Positions 62,598-64,000 of a stretch of DNA of 64,000 nucleotides are shown here, in pieces; the stretch's first letter is position 1; each line of letters starts with the position of its first letter. The stretch spans positions 1 through 64,000 of the forward strand of contig JASBTI010000027.1 in assembly GCA_030148505.1 (NCBI GenBank), given 5' to 3'. Origin of the DNA: Rhodanobacter sp. (GTDB taxonomy: Bacteria; Pseudomonadota; Gammaproteobacteria; Xanthomonadales; Rhodanobacteraceae). The notes below the pieces were generated by a model. That model saw nothing but the letters and a program-made list of their open reading frames with translations. It had not been told where the DNA came from and did not search any database. The position numbers were made by a program, and so were the translations under genes.

Positions 62598-63992
62598 ATG
62601 AAACCTGCCTCGTTGTCTGCACGCATCACCTTGCTGCTGGTCATCACCAGCCTGGTGATCCTCGGAGGTGGCGCCAAATTGATGGACTGGCGCATCGATC
62701 ACGAAATGGAGGGGCGTTTTCAGCAGAATCTGGTGACCCAGGCCGTCGCGGTCAGTTCGATGGTCCAGCTGGAACAGGACGAGATTCCCGGAAATCCGGC
62801 TATGCAGTCCCAAGCCGGGGTGCTGGGTGGCAGCAGCCCTACCTACTATGCGGTGCGCTGTGATGGCGAGCCTCCCCGCTTCAGCACGCCACCGCCGCCG
62901 GTGGTACCCACCGACTGGGCCCATCAGGTCAGTACACAGCCGAACTTCGCCCGTCTCCACCATGGCGACCAGCACCTTGGCTCGGTGCGATTCAGTTTTG
63001 TCCCCGACCCGGTCGACAGCAGCGAAAAGGCCGCCACTCAGGTAGCCAGCGATAACCGCGCGCCGCGTCAGTGTGCGTTGTTGTTCGAGCAGGATCGCAA
63101 GGCAATCGACCAGATCCTCCTGGCGACGGACTGGATCCTGCTGCTGGGCCCGGCGCTAGCGCTGGCGATCGCCTTGATCGCGGTACCTTTGATCGTGAGG
63201 CGGGGGCTGCGGCCTGTCGGAGTGCTGGTCGAGCGCATGCGGGACATCGGTCCGAATGCCCCCGGACAGCGGCTTGCGACGCTGGGTCTGCGCGAACTCG
63301 ACCCGCTGGTCGGTCGTTTCAACGATGTACTGGGCCGCATGGATGAAGGACTTGCCCGTGAGCGCCAGTTCGCCAGCGGCCTAGCGCACGAGACCCGTAC
63401 CCGGCTGGCTGAATTGCGTGCCTTGACCGAAATCGAAGCGCGTTATCCCAGCGGCCGCAGCCTGCCGGATGTGCTCGGCGAGATAGGCCATATCGGCGCC
63501 GAACTGGAAGCCACCGTCACCGCCCTGCTGCTGCTTACCCGCTTGAAGTCCGGCCTGGAACAACCGCAACGCCAATCACTGGAACTTCTGCCGTGGTTGC
63601 AGCGCCAAGTGCTGCGCCAGCAACCGGCGGCCAGCGAACGCGGCATCGAGCTAGATGTCGAGGGAACGCCCCCAACCAACCTGCATACCGACCCCGCACT
63701 GCTTGAGGTGATCATCGCAAACCTCATTGGCAACGCCTGCGCGTACGCGCCCACCGGTGATCGGGTAGTCCTGCGGCTGAGCCGGGAGGCCATGGTGATT
63801 CACAACGCGGCACCCGACCTCGAAGCCTGCGATCTGGACAACTTCGGCGAACGCTTCTGGCGCAAGCAACCCCCACACGCCGGCCACGCTGGCTTGGGCT
63901 TGGCATTGGCCCATGCCGCCGCCCATGCCTTGGCAGTACCACTGGACTTTGCCTTGAAGGACGGTCGAGTGCATGCCCGCCTGGCGTGGTAG
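62598..63992 (+). CDS. sensor histidine kinase with an altered H-box
   Basis: 464 residues. Two transmembrane helices (about 9-28 and 172-196) enclose a periplasmic sensor region of about 140 residues with Cys residues at 94 and 156. A HAMP-like linker follows, then the H-box ASGLAHETRTRLAELRAL, where the more usual sequence is HELRTPL; the His is present but Leu and Pro are replaced by Thr and Arg. The catalytic domain has the N-box LIGNACAYAP and the G-box GHAGLGLALAHA; the usual DxGxG segment appears weak (HNAAPDLEAC instead). Signal unknown. It is paired with the regulator 13 bases upstream and ends eight bases before the window edge. Confidence 0.9.
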   Translation: MKPASLSARITLLLVITSLVILGGGAKLMDWRIDHEMEGRFQQNLVTQAVAVSSMVQLEQDEIPGNPAMQSQAGVLGGSSPTYYAVRCDGEPPRFSTPPPPVVPTDWAHQVSTQPNFARLHHGDQHLGSVRFSFVPDPVDSSEKAATQVASDNRAPRQCALLFEQDRKAIDQILLATDWILLLGPALALAIALIAVPLIVRRGLRPVGVLVERMRDIGPNAPGQRLATLGLRELDPLVGRFNDVLGRMDEGLARERQFASGLAHETRTRLAELRALTEIEARYPSGRSLPDVLGEIGHIGAELEATVTALLLLTRLKSGLEQPQRQSLELLPWLQRQVLRQQPAASERGIELDVEGTPPTNLHTDPALLEVIIANLIGNACAYAPTGDRVVLRLSREAMVIHNAAPDLEACDLDNFGERFWRKQPPHAGHAGLGLALAHAAAHALAVPLDFALKDGRVHARLAW

Positions 63993-64000
63993 CGGCGATC

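Noticed and set aside
1-64000. CRISPR arrays, tRNA or rRNA genes, prophage or conjugation genes
   Set aside because: No regularly spaced direct repeats, cloverleaf-like conserved segments, rRNA stretches or phage structural genes were seen; a covariance-model scan would be needed to exclude tRNAs fully.

Overview
The window looks like a chromosomal segment of a high-GC gammaproteobacterium of the Xanthomonadales, most likely the Rhodanobacteraceae (Rhodanobacter, Dyella, Frateuria or Luteibacter type). The basis is the set of housekeeping genes and the style of their products: accA, tilS, xseB-ispA, rng-yhdP-tldD, pmbA facing yjgA, gluQ, htpX, htpG, pncB, yajQ, a TonB-dependent receptor and a REP-like palindrome. 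This is inference from protein resemblance, not from a database search. No tRNA or rRNA gene is recognisable.

Left end (1-2303): a small chromosomal integron. An integron integrase (IntI) reads rightwards. Two one-gene cassettes, each bounded by attC-like sites, read leftwards from the presumed attI. The distal attC lies next to the 3' end of an IS1182-type transposase gene that runs off the window.

2510-12400: a response regulator, hslR, an AEC-type permease and a small-molecule kinase. Then comes a thiamine-uptake unit (TPP riboswitch, TonB-dependent receptor, PnuC/PnuT-type permease). A YdeP-like molybdopterin oxidoreductase follows, divergent from a small unknown gene and a MOSC-domain gene.

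12540-25200: a chemotaxis receptor that seems to lack its first membrane anchor, the heat-shock pair htpX-htpG with a sigma-32-like promoter in front of htpX, gluQ, phbB, a Sel1-type secreted protein, tcdA, a c'-type cytochrome, a DUF962 membrane protein, a decayed pirin gene and an old-yellow-enzyme family reductase.

25550-40200: a cold-shock protein preceded by a probable rod-shaped non-coding RNA on the same strand, several exported proteins (lipoproteins, an EF-hand protein, phospholipase A1), a SlyD-like FKBP, PBP4, pncB, a lipoprotein aminopeptidase, an H1-like Lys/Ala-rich protein, a rhomboid protease, a PhzF-like protein, a beta-hydroxyacid dehydrogenase, a periplasmic tyrosine phosphatase-like protein and a GFA-family protein.

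40660-64000: a DsrE-like exported protein and a large porin, a BaiN/HI0933 flavoprotein, yajQ, yajD, accA, an NYN-domain protein overlapping tilS, xseB-ispA, pmbA and yjgA. A single-haem protein continuous with a probable outer-membrane barrel follows, then the rng-yhdP-tldD operon and an OmpR-type two-component system.

Most of the window is ordinary core genome. The parts that depart from it are the integron, the candidate RNA upstream of cspA, the haem-barrel protein, the riboswitch-controlled thiamine module, the truncated receptor and the pirin pseudogene.
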